Shown one piece after another: positions 1 through 8,897 of a stretch of 64,000 bases of DNA. Numbering within the stretch: the first letter of the stretch is position 1; each line of letters opens with the position of its first letter. This stretch comes from Bordetella sp. BOR01 (GTDB lineage: Bacteria > Pseudomonadota > Gammaproteobacteria > Burkholderiales > Burkholderiaceae_B), in assembly GCF_019218885.1 (NCBI RefSeq), contig NZ_JAHUWT010000002.1:1116001-1180000 (forward strand), read 5' to 3'. The notes under the pieces are model-generated. The model saw only the letters and a program-made list of their open reading frames with translations. It was not told the DNA's origin and made no database searches. Both the position numbers and the translations under genes were made by a program.

Positions 1-86
1 GCCAGGGCCTGTTCGACCTGGGCGGCGCCGTGGGTGTCATAGCGGGCGATTTCTTGTCCCGTTGCCGGGTTGATGGAGCGGATCAT
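1..86 (-). CDS. Aldehyde dehydrogenase, N-terminal fragment (cut by window edge)
   Basis: Only the first 28 codons lie in the window. They begin MIRSINPATGQEIARY, which is the usual opening of NAD(P)-dependent succinate-semialdehyde or aldehyde dehydrogenases. The start is the ATG at 86-84 on the minus strand, 35 bases after the stop of the amidohydrolase gene on the same strand, so the two are probably co-transcribed. The catalytic Cys and Glu lie outside the window, so the substrate cannot be judged. Too short for the ORF listing threshold but clearly coding. Confidence 0.7.
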   Translation of the reverse strand, partial: MIRSINPATGQEIARYDTHGAAQVEQAL

Positions 87-121
87 GCAGGGTCTCGATG
101 CAAGGAAAAATGAAAACGGGC

Positions 122-964
122 CTAGAAGCCGTACAAACGCGCGGGGTTGCCGACCATCAGCGCATGGAACAGCGCTTCATCGGCGACCCAGCCGCGCAGG
201 GCGCGCAGAGTGGCACCCACGTCCACCGCCCGGAACGGCTCGATGCCGGTGGGCGAGCGGCCGTGCCCGCCGCTTCCGCCGGTATGGGGCCAGTCGGACG
301 CCCACACCAGGCGGTCGTGGGCCTGCTCAAGCAGCCTGCGCACCAGGGGGGCCAGTTCGGCGGGGTCGCGGCAGACGCGGTATGGCGCGGACAGCTTGAT
401 CCAAACGTGCGGCTGGCCGGCCAGGCCGGCCAGCGTTGCGGCAGCGGCCGGACCGCCGCCGAAGTGATCCAGCACGACAGGGGTGGCCAATGTGCACAGC
501 ACGGGCGCCAGCAGCGCAAGCGTCTGGGGGTCGGTGTGCAATTGCAGGTGCCAGCCCAGGGGCCCGATACGCGCCGCCGCAGCCACGCAGGCTTGTTGTG
601 CACCTGCGCGCCCGCCGTGCACGTGAAAGTTCAAGCGCAAGCCGCGCACCCCCATGTCGTGCAGGCGGGCCAGTTCGTCGTCTGGCACCGCGTCCACGTC
701 CAGCACTGCCACGGCGCGGGCCCGGCCAGGGCCCAGCGCCTGCAGTGCGGCACACAACGCCCGGTTGTCGTACCCATAGCAACTGGGCTGCACCAGCACT
801 GCGCGGCCGATGCCGAGTTCCGCGTGCAGCTTCTGCAAGGCCTCGACGCCAGCGGGCGGAGGCGTATAGGCGCGCGCCGGCGCATACGGAAAGCGCTGCG
901 GGTCGAATACATGGACATGGCAGTCGCAGGCATCGGCGGCTGGTACGAGATGAAACGGGGACAT
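122..964 (-). CDS. Amidohydrolase 2 family protein (2-pyrone-4,6-dicarboxylate lactonase-like)
   Basis: 280 residues, a normal length for the TIM-barrel amidohydrolase-2 family, which hydrolyses lactones or C-N bonds of small carboxylates in the cytoplasm. Seen in the sequence: an N-terminal HxH metal motif (CDCHVHVFDP), a mid-protein LQLHTD histidine, LDHFGG, and a C-terminal WASDWPHT aspartate motif, in the family order. It is divergent from a GntR regulator across a 157-base gap that carries a strong palindrome, and it is followed by an aldehyde dehydrogenase. PDC lactonase (LigI) is the best-known relative. The real substrate is not deducible. Confidence 0.8.
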   Translation of the reverse strand: MSPFHLVPAADACDCHVHVFDPQRFPYAPARAYTPPPAGVEALQKLHAELGIGRAVLVQPSCYGYDNRALCAALQALGPGRARAVAVLDVDAVPDDELARLHDMGVRGLRLNFHVHGGRAGAQQACVAAAARIGPLGWHLQLHTDPQTLALLAPVLCTLATPVVLDHFGGGPAAAATLAGLAGQPHVWIKLSAPYRVCRDPAELAPLVRRLLEQAHDRLVWASDWPHTGGSGGHGRSPTGIEPFRAVDVGATLRALRGWVADEALFHALMVGNPARLYGF

Positions 965-995
965 AAGAACGCCAAGCGTGGGTCAGGAGCGTATT

Positions 996-1023
996 ATGGT
1001 CTTTTGTTAATTCAAAGTACCAT
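996..1023. promoter_or_regulatory. Palindromic operator between amidohydrolase and GntR genes
   Basis: A 28-bp interrupted palindrome lies in the divergent intergenic region. ATGGT and TTTG on the left mirror CAAA and ACCAT on the right, with a 6-base AT-rich centre. This is the expected place for the adjacent GntR regulator to control both genes. The palindrome is seen directly; the regulator assignment is inference. Confidence 0.5.
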
Positions 1024-1121
1024 TAAATCCAGTTCAGGCGCAAGCCTCGTACAAGCCCGCGGCCGTTTTCCAGGCACGGCCTGCGATACCATACGAACGC
1101 CTGCCGGCTCTTACTTGGCGC

Positions 1122-1994
1122 ATGTCCCAAACCCTGCAATCCCAGCTCGCCGCGGATATTCTTCACCGCATCAACGTCCAGTCGATGCCGGTCGGTGCGC
1201 GCTTGTCCGAGCGCAGCCTGGCCGAGGCGCTGCGCGTGTCGCGCTCGCCGGTGCGCACCGCGTTGCGGCAACTGGCCGGCCAGGCGTTGATCGACCCGCA
1301 CCCCGATGGCGGTTTTGTCGTGGGACAGGGCGCCTTGCAGGTCAAGCCCGCCGCGCTTGCCGGCGAATCCGCCGACGAGGCGATCTACCTGCGCATTGCG
1401 CAAGAACGCCTGGACGGCCAGTTACCCAATCGCGTGTCGGAAAACGAGCTGATGCGCCGCTACGACATCACGCGCAGCCAACTGGCCGATATCTTGCGGC
1501 GCATCTCGAACGAAGGCTGGATGGAACGGCTGCCGGGCCATGGCTGGGCATTCACCGAAGCCATGACCTCATCGGTGGCTTATGCGCAAAGCTATCGCTA
1601 TCGCATCCTGGTCGAACCCGCCGCCATCCTGGAACCGGGCTTCATCGTCGATGACGCCGGCCTGAGGCAATGCCGCCAGGAACAAGAAGCCCTGGCCAAC
1701 GGCGAGATCAATAATGTGTCGCCCGCCCAGATCTTCGATGCCAATACCCGGCTGCACGAAACCATTGCGGCGTGTTCGGGCAATACTTTCATCCTGGATT
1801 CGCTTCGACGCATCAATCGCATCCGCCGCTTGATGGAATACCGCAAGGCGGTCGACCGGCAACAGGCGCTGCGCCGCTGCCACGAACACTTGGTGCTGAT
1901 CGACCTGCTCTTGGCGGGCAAGCTCGATGAGGCCTCGACAATGATGGGCACGCACCTGCGTGACGCGGCGCGCGAAAAAAAGGCCGAAGCTTAG
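1122..1994 (+). CDS. GntR-family regulator with two winged helices and FCD-like C-terminus
   Basis: 290-residue DNA-binding repressor or activator. Residues about 5-70 form a GntR winged helix (LAEALRVSRSPVRTALRQL). A second winged-helix-like segment follows at about 100-150 (ENELMRRYDITRSQLADILR, then the wing GWMERLPGHGWAF). The rest is helical and FCD-like, with metal/ligand-type residues in DANTRLHETIAACSGN. FCD regulators normally carry one winged helix, so the tandem arrangement is notable. The ATG at 1122 gives a full N-terminal HTH. It probably controls the divergent amidohydrolase/aldehyde dehydrogenase unit. Confidence 0.8.
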   Translation: MSQTLQSQLAADILHRINVQSMPVGARLSERSLAEALRVSRSPVRTALRQLAGQALIDPHPDGGFVVGQGALQVKPAALAGESADEAIYLRIAQERLDGQLPNRVSENELMRRYDITRSQLADILRRISNEGWMERLPGHGWAFTEAMTSSVAYAQSYRYRILVEPAAILEPGFIVDDAGLRQCRQEQEALANGEINNVSPAQIFDANTRLHETIAACSGNTFILDSLRRINRIRRLMEYRKAVDRQQALRRCHEHLVLIDLLLAGKLDEASTMMGTHLRDAAREKKAEA

Positions 1995-2088
1995 CCTGGC
2001 CGGGCTTGTGTCCGGGCCCGCGCGCGGCGTACAACAACAGGTTCCGGCCGCTCATTGCGCGGCCAGGCACATCAACCGGAGGAACGCG

Positions 2089-2613
2089 ATGGCCGGCACG
2101 CTACCGAAGAAGACCGCAGCGAAGAAGACCGCAACCAAGAAAACCGCAGCGAAGCAGGCTGTTGCCAAGCAAGCCGCTGCCAGGAAGGCGGCCCCCAAGC
2201 CATCGGCCACCGGGCCGGTGCTGCTGACCGGCGGCAACCCCCAGATCCCGAAGGGCGACGGCGATGCCCCGGTGCAGGCCTACATCGCCGCCATGCCTGG
2301 CTGGAAAAGCGAGCGCGGGCGCCGCCTGGATGCGCTGATCATGCGCAGCGTACCCAACGCGCGCAAGGGGGTACGGTGGAATTCGCCCTTCTACGGTATC
2401 GAAGGGCAGGGCTGGTTCCTGGGGTTCCATTGCCTGACGAAGTACATCAAGGTCGCGTTCTTTCGCGGCCGCGCGCTGCGCCCGCTGCCTCCGGGGCCAT
2501 CCAAGGATCCGAACACGCGCTACCTGGACATCTACGAGCACGACGAGTTCGACGAAGACCTGCTGGCGAGCTGGGTCCGGCAGGCATCGGAGCAGCCCGG
2601 CTGGATTCCGTAG
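2089..2613 (+). CDS. DUF1801 (YdhG-like) protein with histone-H1-like Lys/Ala tail
   Basis: 174 residues. The start at 2089 was chosen because a GGAGG-type ribosome site lies 5-6 bases upstream; a longer in-frame ATG at 1960 overlaps the previous gene. Residues 5-37 are almost entirely Lys, Ala, Thr, Gln and Arg in AAKK-like repeats, as in histone-H1-like proteins. Residues about 60-174 match the compact DUF1801 fold (MPGWKSERGRRLDALI, RWNSPFYG, FLGFHCLTKYIKVAFF). The function of DUF1801 proteins is poorly known. The basic tail suggests nucleic-acid contact, which is inference. Confidence 0.75.
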   Translation: MAGTLPKKTAAKKTATKKTAAKQAVAKQAAARKAAPKPSATGPVLLTGGNPQIPKGDGDAPVQAYIAAMPGWKSERGRRLDALIMRSVPNARKGVRWNSPFYGIEGQGWFLGFHCLTKYIKVAFFRGRALRPLPPGPSKDPNTRYLDIYEHDEFDEDLLASWVRQASEQPGWIP

Positions 2614-2676
2614 CACAGGCCCGATCCGCTGGTTCGTCGCATCAGGCAAGAAGAATGGGCATGGTATGGAATTTGC

Positions 2677-2704
2677 TTGACGGGTAGGGCGAAGTCCGCT
2701 TAAT
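2677..2704 (+). promoter_or_regulatory. Possible sigma-70 promoter of the amidase gene
   Basis: TTGACG is followed after 16 bases by CTTAAT, just upstream of the amidase start at 2723. The -35 is good and the -10 weak (4 of 6). The previous gene ends at 2613, so an own promoter is plausible. Confidence 0.3.
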
Positions 2705-2722
2705 CGTTCAAAGGAAATCACC

Positions 2723-4273
2723 GTGCCCTTCAAGCACACGGCATTGGCCGGCGCCCTATTCCTGGCCAGCAGTTTCTCGTCGCACGCGGCGCCTTTTACG
2801 GTGGAAGAAGCCACCATCCAGCAGGTTCGGCAAGCGTTCGAACAGAAGCAATTGAGCTGCGAGCAACTGGTGAGTGCTTACCTTGCCCGCATCGAGGCCT
2901 ACAACTTGAAGGGCCCCGCGCTGCGGGCCATTCTGACCGTGAACCCGCACGCGCTGGAACTGGCGCGCAGCCTTGACGCGAAGTACGCCAGCGACCCTGC
3001 CGGCGTTGGCAGCCTGCATTGCGTACCCATTGTCTTGAAAGACAATTTCGATACCGCGGATATGCCGACATCGAGCGGCAATGTCGCCATGCGCGATTCC
3101 CGGCCCCAAAAAGATGCATTTACGGTGGCAAGAATGCGCCAGGCTGGTGCGCTTATCCTGGCCAAGTCGAACCTTCAGGAATTCGCCCGCGGTGGGGTAT
3201 CGATAAGCAGCCTGGGTGGCCAGGTGCTGAATCCGTATGACCTCAGCCGCAATCCCGGAGGCTCCAGCGGCGGCACCGGGGCGGCGCTGGCCGCCAACAT
3301 GGCATTGGTGGGAACTGGCAGCGATACGGGGCAGTCTATCCGCTCGCCATCGTCGGCCAACAGCCTGGTCGGCGTTCGCCCGACCCGCGGGCTGATCAGC
3401 AGGGCAGGCGTGATGCCCAACAGCTTCACCCAGGACGAAATCGGCCCCATCGCGCGCACGGTAACGGATGCCGCGAAGCTGCTGGACGTCATGGTGGGAT
3501 ATGACCCGGCCGACCCGATCACGGCGCTGGGTGTGGGCAAGGCGCCCAAGACTTACACCGCTGCCCTGGACGCCAATGCGTTGCAGGGGGCCACCATCGG
3601 TGTGCTGACCAACCTGCTGGGTACCGAAGCGCGGCACGCCGAGGTAACGCAGGCAGTCAATGCCGTCGCGGACACGATGCAGCATCGGGGCGCCAGGATA
3701 GTGCGCTTCGATATGCCGGACCTGGCGGATTTGACTGGCGCGGTGGCAACCGACAAGTACGAGGCCCACGCCGCATTCGATAAGTATTTCGCCGGCCTGC
3801 CCAGCGACGCGCCGATAAAGTCGTTCAGGCAATTGGTGGACACGAAGTCGGCATCGCCGGCGATTCAAAAAGCCATGGAGAATGAAATCGCCATCGTCGA
3901 TGGCATGCAGAGCGACGAATACAAGACGCATATGCTCAATCGCGAAAAGCTGCGTATTGCGCTTGCCGCGAAAATGGCCGAACTCGGCATCGACGCCATC
4001 CTGTATCCGATGCAAAGCATATTGGTGACCGAGGCCGGGCGGCAGGACCAGCCCGAACGAAACGGGGTCTTGTCCAATGCCACCGGCATGCCGGCCGTGA
4101 CCTTCCAGGCGGGTTTTTCCAAGCCTGCGGATGACGCGCCGATCGGCGTGCCGATAGGCGCGGAGCTGCTGGGGCGGGACTACACCGAAGCCACGCTGCT
4201 TGGATACGCCTACGCGTTCGAGCAGGCCGCGCACGTGCGCAAGCCACCCCTTAGCACCCCTGCGTTGAAATAA
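2723..4273 (+). CDS. Secreted amidase, amidase-signature family
   Basis: 516 residues starting at a GTG with AAGGAAA just upstream. Residues 1-22 form a Sec signal peptide ending SHAA, so the enzyme acts in the periplasm. The amidase-signature triad is visible: Lys106 in VLKDNF, the cis-Ser in GGSSGG (181-182), and the nucleophile Ser205 in SDTGQSIR, where the usual DTGGSIR has Gln for the second Gly. The family hydrolyses carboxamides or aryl acylamides. It stands alone, with the converging TerC gene downstream. Substrate unknown. Confidence 0.88.
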   Translation: MPFKHTALAGALFLASSFSSHAAPFTVEEATIQQVRQAFEQKQLSCEQLVSAYLARIEAYNLKGPALRAILTVNPHALELARSLDAKYASDPAGVGSLHCVPIVLKDNFDTADMPTSSGNVAMRDSRPQKDAFTVARMRQAGALILAKSNLQEFARGGVSISSLGGQVLNPYDLSRNPGGSSGGTGAALAANMALVGTGSDTGQSIRSPSSANSLVGVRPTRGLISRAGVMPNSFTQDEIGPIARTVTDAAKLLDVMVGYDPADPITALGVGKAPKTYTAALDANALQGATIGVLTNLLGTEARHAEVTQAVNAVADTMQHRGARIVRFDMPDLADLTGAVATDKYEAHAAFDKYFAGLPSDAPIKSFRQLVDTKSASPAIQKAMENEIAIVDGMQSDEYKTHMLNREKLRIALAAKMAELGIDAILYPMQSILVTEAGRQDQPERNGVLSNATGMPAVTFQAGFSKPADDAPIGVPIGAELLGRDYTEATLLGYAYAFEQAAHVRKPPLSTPALK

Positions 4274-4347
4274 CAGGGCCGCTGGCATGGTGCGGGGGCT
4301 GTGTGGACAACCCTGCATCAGCTTACCCAGCGTGGCGCGTGCCTGCC

Positions 4348-5916
4348 TCAGGCCGGCTGGGCCAGCCGTTCGGCGCGAACCTGGCCGATGCGCAGGCCAT
4401 CGCGCTGCGTGATCTCGAAGGCCCAGCCGTCCCACTGGATGGTTTCACCGACGTCGGGCAGGCGCCCGCACACGCGCAGCAGCGCGCCGGCAAGCGTGGC
4501 GTCCGGTGTGGGCTGGGCCAATTCCGGGCTGGCCAGGAATACGCGGGCTTCGTCTATGGGTATGCCTGCGTCCAGTATCCAGGCGCCGTTTTCCATCCGG
4601 GTGGCTTGCCGGGCCGGGCCGGAATGCTCGGGCAGTTCCCCGCCTACCGCTGTCAGCACATCCAGCGGAGTCACCAGGCCCTGGCCGCTGCCGTGCTCGT
4701 CGACCACGATCAGCATGTGTTCGCGCGACTGGCGCAGTACTTCCAGTACCTTGAATACCGGCGTGGTCTCGCTGACGTAGTGCGGCGGGCGCGCCAGTTC
4801 GACCAGGTCGATCGCGCCGCGCATCTGCAGCCTGGGCAGCAGGTCCTTGAAATGCAGCACGCCGATGACGTTGGCCGCATCGCCGTCGCACAGCGGCAGG
4901 CGGGCGTGGCCGGACGCGAATTTCCTGACGATGGCATCGGCGCTGTCCTTGACGTCCAGCCAGACCATTTCGCTGCGCGGCACCATGATCGCCCGGACAT
5001 CGCGAGTACCCATGGCCAGGATGCGTTCGATCAGGCTGCTTTCCTCGGGCGCGAAAACGGGGTCGTCGCCGGCGCCATCGACCAGGGCGGCGACTTCTTC
5101 CACGGGATTCTGCAGGCCGCCTGCGCTCTTGTTGCCGCGCAGCAGCCGCAGCACGGCCTGCGCGGTGCGCTGACGCCCGCTCAAGCCGTGGCTGCGCCGG
5201 CTGCGGTTGCGGCGCGCCAGCTGGTTGCACAGTTCGATCACGATGGCGAATCCAATCGCCGCATACAGATAGCCCTTGGGCACATGGAAGCCCAGCCCTT
5301 CGGCCACCAGGCTGAAGCCGATCATCAGCAACAGGCCCAGGCACAGGATGACCACGGTGGGATGGCGGCCGACGAACGCCATCAGCGGGCGGCTGGCCAG
5401 CATCATGACCGCCATGGCGGCGACCACCGCGATCATCATGATGCTCAGTTCCTGCACCATGCCCACCGCCGTGATGACCGAGTCCAGCGAGAACACGGCA
5501 TCGAGCACGACGATCTGCAGAATCACTTGCCAGAACACGGCGTGCTGCACCTTGGCATTCGAATCGCCATGTGCCCGGCCCTCGACGCGTTCGTGCAGTT
5601 CCATCGTGCCCTTGAACAGCAGGAACATGCCGCCGAGGATCAGGATAAGGTCGCGGCCCGAGATTTGCGCACCCAGTACCGTGAACAGCGGATGGGTCAG
5701 CGTGACGACCCAGGCAATGCTGGCCAGCAGCCCCAGGCGCATCAGCATGGCCAATGTCAGGCCGATGACGCGCGCGCGATTGCGTTGGTGCGGCGGCAGT
5801 TTATCGGCAAGTATGGCAATGAACACCAGATTGTCGATGCCCAGCACAATCTCTAGAACGACCAGCGTCGCCAGGCCCAGCCAGGCGGTGGGGTCGGCCA
5901 TCCAGTCAAAAATCAT
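4348..5916 (-). CDS. yoaE: TerC-family membrane protein with CBS pair and CorC/HlyC domain (YoaE-like)
   Basis: 522 residues. Residues 1-235 are a seven-helix TerC domain with the hallmark acidic transmembrane motifs ETVL-type EIVLGIDN (about 22-29) and DAVFSLDSV (about 139-147). Residues about 290-420 hold two CBS domains ([29 protein letters not shown]), and the end is a CorC_HlyC transporter-associated domain. The sequence closely follows E. coli YoaE in order and length. TerC proteins are linked to manganese or other metal export and metallation of exported proteins. The specific ion here is not known. The upstream leader contains a nested hairpin (6099-6147). Confidence 0.88.
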   Translation of the reverse strand: MIFDWMADPTAWLGLATLVVLEIVLGIDNLVFIAILADKLPPHQRNRARVIGLTLAMLMRLGLLASIAWVVTLTHPLFTVLGAQISGRDLILILGGMFLLFKGTMELHERVEGRAHGDSNAKVQHAVFWQVILQIVVLDAVFSLDSVITAVGMVQELSIMMIAVVAAMAVMMLASRPLMAFVGRHPTVVILCLGLLLMIGFSLVAEGLGFHVPKGYLYAAIGFAIVIELCNQLARRNRSRRSHGLSGRQRTAQAVLRLLRGNKSAGGLQNPVEEVAALVDGAGDDPVFAPEESSLIERILAMGTRDVRAIMVPRSEMVWLDVKDSADAIVRKFASGHARLPLCDGDAANVIGVLHFKDLLPRLQMRGAIDLVELARPPHYVSETTPVFKVLEVLRQSREHMLIVVDEHGSGQGLVTPLDVLTAVGGELPEHSGPARQATRMENGAWILDAGIPIDEARVFLASPELAQPTPDATLAGALLRVCGRLPDVGETIQWDGWAFEITQRDGLRIGQVRAERLAQPA

Positions 5917-6098
5917 GTCGAAATCCAGAGGAAGGGGATAGCAGCATCAAGATGCGCAAGGGCAGCGACGGCGGGTGCGTCGCGGGGTGCTTCGCTCTGG
6001 ACGGCAGGCCCCGGCAAGGCGGTGGCCTGGGGAAGGCAGCGCCGCGGGCGGCAAGCGCGCGGCGCGATGGTACTGGGAGGTTCGGTGGTCATGGGCGA

Positions 6099-6147
6099 GG
6101 ATGGGGCCTGGAGGCCGCGATGCTTCGCGTACCTTCAGGCCTCATCC
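6099..6147 (-). other. Nested hairpin in the gap upstream of the TerC gene
   Basis: The 314-base gap 5917-6230 holds no convincing gene. It contains a three-tier stem: GGATG pairs with CATCC, inside it GCCTG with CAGGC, and inside that CGCGA with TCGCG around a 4-base loop, separated by small internal loops. No T-run follows on either strand. It could end the transcript of the AHSA1-like gene or be part of the TerC leader RNA. I could not match it to the yybP-ykoY manganese riboswitch consensus. Confidence 0.35.
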
Positions 6148-6230
6148 AATTCTTACTAAAAGCTGAATGATATCGCAGACTGGCCGTGACGCAAGCGGGG
6201 GTTCCGTCTCTGGATAAAGCCGCCGATGTC

Positions 6231-6677
6231 TCAGTCCGGAATGTCGGACTCGACCAGTTTGGCCAGCTGCAGCAGCGATTCCTGCCAGCCCAGGTAGCAC
6301 ATTTCCGTGGGAATCACTTCCGGCACGCCCTCTTGCACGATGGAAATCTCGGTGCCGCAGGACACTTGCCGCAGGGAAATCGTGGTCTGCATCTGGCCCG
6401 GCAGGTTCGGATCGTCGAACTGGTCCGAATAGCGGATTTTCTCGGACGGCACCAATTCCAGGTATTCGCCGCCGAACGACTCGCTGTGGCCGGTGCCGAA
6501 GTTGCGGAACGACATTTTGTGGGTACCGCCCACTTTGGGGTCCATATGATGCACCTGGCAGGTGTACCCGTAAGGGGGCAGCCACCGGGCGATGGCATCG
6601 GGCTCGAGGAACGCCCGGTAGATGCGTTCGGCGGGGGCGCGCAAGACGCGGTGCAATCGTACAGTTCCAGTAGTCAT
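6231..6677 (-). CDS. SRPBCC / AHSA1-type ligand-binding protein
   Basis: 148 residues from the ATG at 6677; a longer frame from 6740 adds 21 residues that do not look conserved. The opening (RVLRAPAERIYRAFLEPDAIARWLPPYG) and the ending (GWQESLLQLAKLVE) are the standard first strand/helix and last helix of the helix-grip START-like fold of activator-of-Hsp90-homolog-1-like proteins. Such proteins bind hydrophobic ligands; no catalytic residue can be named. It is alone on the minus strand upstream of the TerC gene. Confidence 0.82.
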   Translation of the reverse strand: MTTGTVRLHRVLRAPAERIYRAFLEPDAIARWLPPYGYTCQVHHMDPKVGGTHKMSFRNFGTGHSESFGGEYLELVPSEKIRYSDQFDDPNLPGQMQTTISLRQVSCGTEISIVQEGVPEVIPTEMCYLGWQESLLQLAKLVESDIPD

Positions 6678-6885
6678 GGTGTATTCGCCTTTGAAGGGGG
6701 GTGTATATGCACGACGATCCGGCGACGCCGGAATCGACATCTTTGCGACACTTTCCGGGCTAGGGATAACCCGTGGATGCGTTCAAGCGGGCGAAACCGC
6801 TGGTTCAGAACTGCAATATGGTACAAGCGTGCACCCGGCGCGTTCGCCGCCGGACAACCAGCGCCCGGATTCCCCGCCGACCACC

Positions 6886-7149
6886 ATGAAAAAAACCGAC
6901 CTCGAAAAGACCAAGGCCCTGAAGTTGATGGGCAAGCTCAATGCCGCCCAGCCTCCGGGCCGCTATGCCGGTGCCGCCGCGCCCGACCGCCGCGAACAGC
7001 GCCGCCTGGACCAGGCGGCCGGCCTGGTGGCGTTTCCGGTCAAGCTGCGCCAGCCGCTGATCGAGGCCCTGCGCGCCAAGGCGGATGCCGACGGCGTGCC
7101 TGTCAACGATCTGATCAATACCCTGCTGGAAAACGCCCTGAAGGCCTAG
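6886..7149 (+). CDS. Small basic protein with ribbon-helix-helix-like C-terminus
   Basis: 87 residues from ATG 6886. The first half is basic and probably disordered. Residues about 48-87 (VAFPVKLRQPLIEALRAKAD then VPVNDLINTLLENALKA) fit the strand-helix-turn-helix pattern of ribbon-helix-helix DNA-binding proteins. It lies 24 bases ahead of yaiI on the same strand, so the two may be co-transcribed. No partner toxin is visible. DNA binding is inferred from pattern only. Confidence 0.6.
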   Translation: MKKTDLEKTKALKLMGKLNAAQPPGRYAGAAAPDRREQRRLDQAAGLVAFPVKLRQPLIEALRAKADADGVPVNDLINTLLENALKA

Positions 7150-7173
7150 GGCCTGTCGACAGGACCTGGAGCC

Positions 7174-7638
7174 ATGCATATCTGGGTGGACGCCGATGCT
7201 TGCCCCGCCGTGATCAAGGAAATCTTGTTCCGGGCGGCGCAGCGCTGGCAACGGCCGCTGACGCTGGTGGCCAACCAGATGTTGCGCACGCCGCCATCGG
7301 CCTGGATCCGTGCCATCCAGGTGCCGCGCGGCTTCGACGTGGCCGACAGCTACATCGTCGACCATGCCGCGGCCGGCGACCTGGTGATCACGGGCGACAT
7401 TCCCTTGGCGGCGCAGGCGCTGGACAAACAGGCCCTGGTGCTCAGCCCGCGCGGCGAGCGCTATACCGCCGACACGATACGCGAGCGCCTGTCGATGCGC
7501 GACATGATGGAAGAACTACGCAGCGCCGGGATCGACACGGGCGGACCGTCGGCCTTCAGCCAGGCCGACCGGCGCGCGTTCGCCAATGCGCTGGATCGCC
7601 TGATGATGGCGCGCGCCAGCACAAGCCCCAAAACATGA
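7174..7638 (+). CDS. yaiI: YaiI/YqxD family protein (UPF0178)
   Basis: 154 residues, full family length. It opens with [20 protein letters not shown] and contains [27 protein letters not shown] and [23 protein letters not shown], all strong UPF0178 signatures. The DADACP and TGDIPLA acidic motifs resemble a PIN-like nuclease fold, but no biochemical role is established. ATG 7174 follows a GGACCTGGAG ribosome site. Confidence 0.92.
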   Translation: MHIWVDADACPAVIKEILFRAAQRWQRPLTLVANQMLRTPPSAWIRAIQVPRGFDVADSYIVDHAAAGDLVITGDIPLAAQALDKQALVLSPRGERYTADTIRERLSMRDMMEELRSAGIDTGGPSAFSQADRRAFANALDRLMMARASTSPKT

Positions 7639-7672
7639 GGGCACGGCTGCTCGGCGCGTGGGCGTCCGGGTG

Positions 7673-8650
7673 CTAGCCGGCGGGGGCCCAGATCTGCGCC
7701 TGGCTCAGGTCGATACGCTTGGGCAGCAATTTATTGGCCAGGAATACGTCGGCGATCTGTTGCTGGCGCTCTAGATTCTGCACGGAGACGGGGCGCACAT
7801 CATAGGTGCGCCGTTCGTTGGCGGCTGCCACGATATTCTTGTCCAACCCCCAGGCCGGAGCCAACAGGGCGGCGGCATCGTCGGGGTGTTGCTTGGCCCA
7901 GATCCCGGCGGTGCGCAGCGCATCGAACACCTGCGCCACCACGCGGGGGTTGTCGCGCACATACGGCGTCGAGGCCAGGTAATAGCGGGCGTAGTCTGCC
8001 AGCCCGTTGCGGCCGTCGACCAGGAGCCTGACGCGCGTATGTTGTTGCGCGGCGGCGTAGAACGGATCCCAGATGACCCAGGCATCGATCGAGCCATTGT
8101 CGAAAGCGGCCCGGCCATCGGCGGGCGTGAGATAGGCGGGCTGGATGTCCGACACCGCCAGGCCATTGTGTTCGAGTGCCGCAATGACCAGGTAATGCGC
8201 GCCGGCGGCGCGGGCAAAGCCTATTTTCTTGCCCTTCAGGTCGGCGATCGAGCGGATGGGGGACTCTTCGCGCACGATGATGGCCTGCGCCGATGGCGCG
8301 GGGGTTTCCCGCGCGTAGTAGGTCAGTGCGGCGCCGGCTGCCTGCGCGAACAGGGGCACGGTATCGGCCACATCCGCGCTCAGGTCCAGCGCCCCGACGT
8401 TCAGGGCTTCCAGCAGCGGCTGGCCGTTGGTGAACTCGTGCCATGACACCGCGACGCCTAGTTCGGCCAGGTGCTTTTCCAGCGTGCCTTGCAGCTTGAC
8501 CACGGTGATCAGGGTTGACGACTTCTGGTAGCCGATGCGCAGCGTCCTGGCTTGCCGGGCGATCGACAGGTGCGGCAAGCCGGCCGCCAGCGCCGCGCCG
8601 GCCAATGCGGTCAACGCCGTACGGCGCGAGGGTTTGAACTGGGATGCCAT
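7673..8650 (-). CDS. Sulfonate/nitrate-type ABC substrate-binding protein (SsuA-like), Tat-exported
   Basis: 325 residues from ATG 8650. The N-terminus PSRRTALTALAGAALAAG is a twin-arginine signal. The mature part follows SsuA: RTLRIGYQKSSTLITVVK, SWHEFTNGQPLLEALNVGAL, DLKGKKIGFARAAGAHYL, and DAWVIWDPFYAA. The family binds aliphatic sulfonates in the periplasm for import. No ssuB or ssuC follows; the gene is divergent from a CysB/Cbl-like regulator, which supports a sulfur-starvation role. It may borrow an importer, for example the NMT1-type one at 9.9-11.5 kb. Confidence 0.85.
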   Translation of the reverse strand: MASQFKPSRRTALTALAGAALAAGLPHLSIARQARTLRIGYQKSSTLITVVKLQGTLEKHLAELGVAVSWHEFTNGQPLLEALNVGALDLSADVADTVPLFAQAAGAALTYYARETPAPSAQAIIVREESPIRSIADLKGKKIGFARAAGAHYLVIAALEHNGLAVSDIQPAYLTPADGRAAFDNGSIDAWVIWDPFYAAAQQHTRVRLLVDGRNGLADYARYYLASTPYVRDNPRVVAQVFDALRTAGIWAKQHPDDAAALLAPAWGLDKNIVAAANERRTYDVRPVSVQNLERQQQIADVFLANKLLPKRIDLSQAQIWAPAG

Positions 8651-8897
8651 ATGAATAGAGGGATAGCAGCATAGGGTGTTCGGCATCATCAGCTTGCCGG
8701 GCAGGCGTGGCAAATACAAATTAGGGATAAAAATATTGAAGGCTCGCGGTTCCGCGCAGAAAACTCATATCGACATGCCGATGATGTATTTCGCGCCGCT
8801 CGCCAACTGCCTCAGAATGGGCCGCTACATATTTGATTCGCAAAGATGGGGCAGCGGGCGTCTGCCGGCTTTCCCCTGTTGCGGCAGGGAAAGGCCT

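Noticed and set aside
98-1654. Long plus-strand frame of 518 codons over the amidohydrolase and GntR genes
   Set aside because: It is the antisense and shifted frame of two genes with clear family motifs; its own translation is low-complexity Ala/Arg/Gln.
4303-5856. 517-codon plus-strand frame opposite the TerC/CBS gene
   Set aside because: Antisense shadow rich in Gln/His/Arg; the minus strand encodes a full-length YoaE-like protein.
5917-6230. yybP-ykoY manganese riboswitch in the TerC leader
   Set aside because: I could not find the conserved GGGGAGUAG-type core or the CUUGCC/GGCAAGA loop; only a nested hairpin of other sequence is present.
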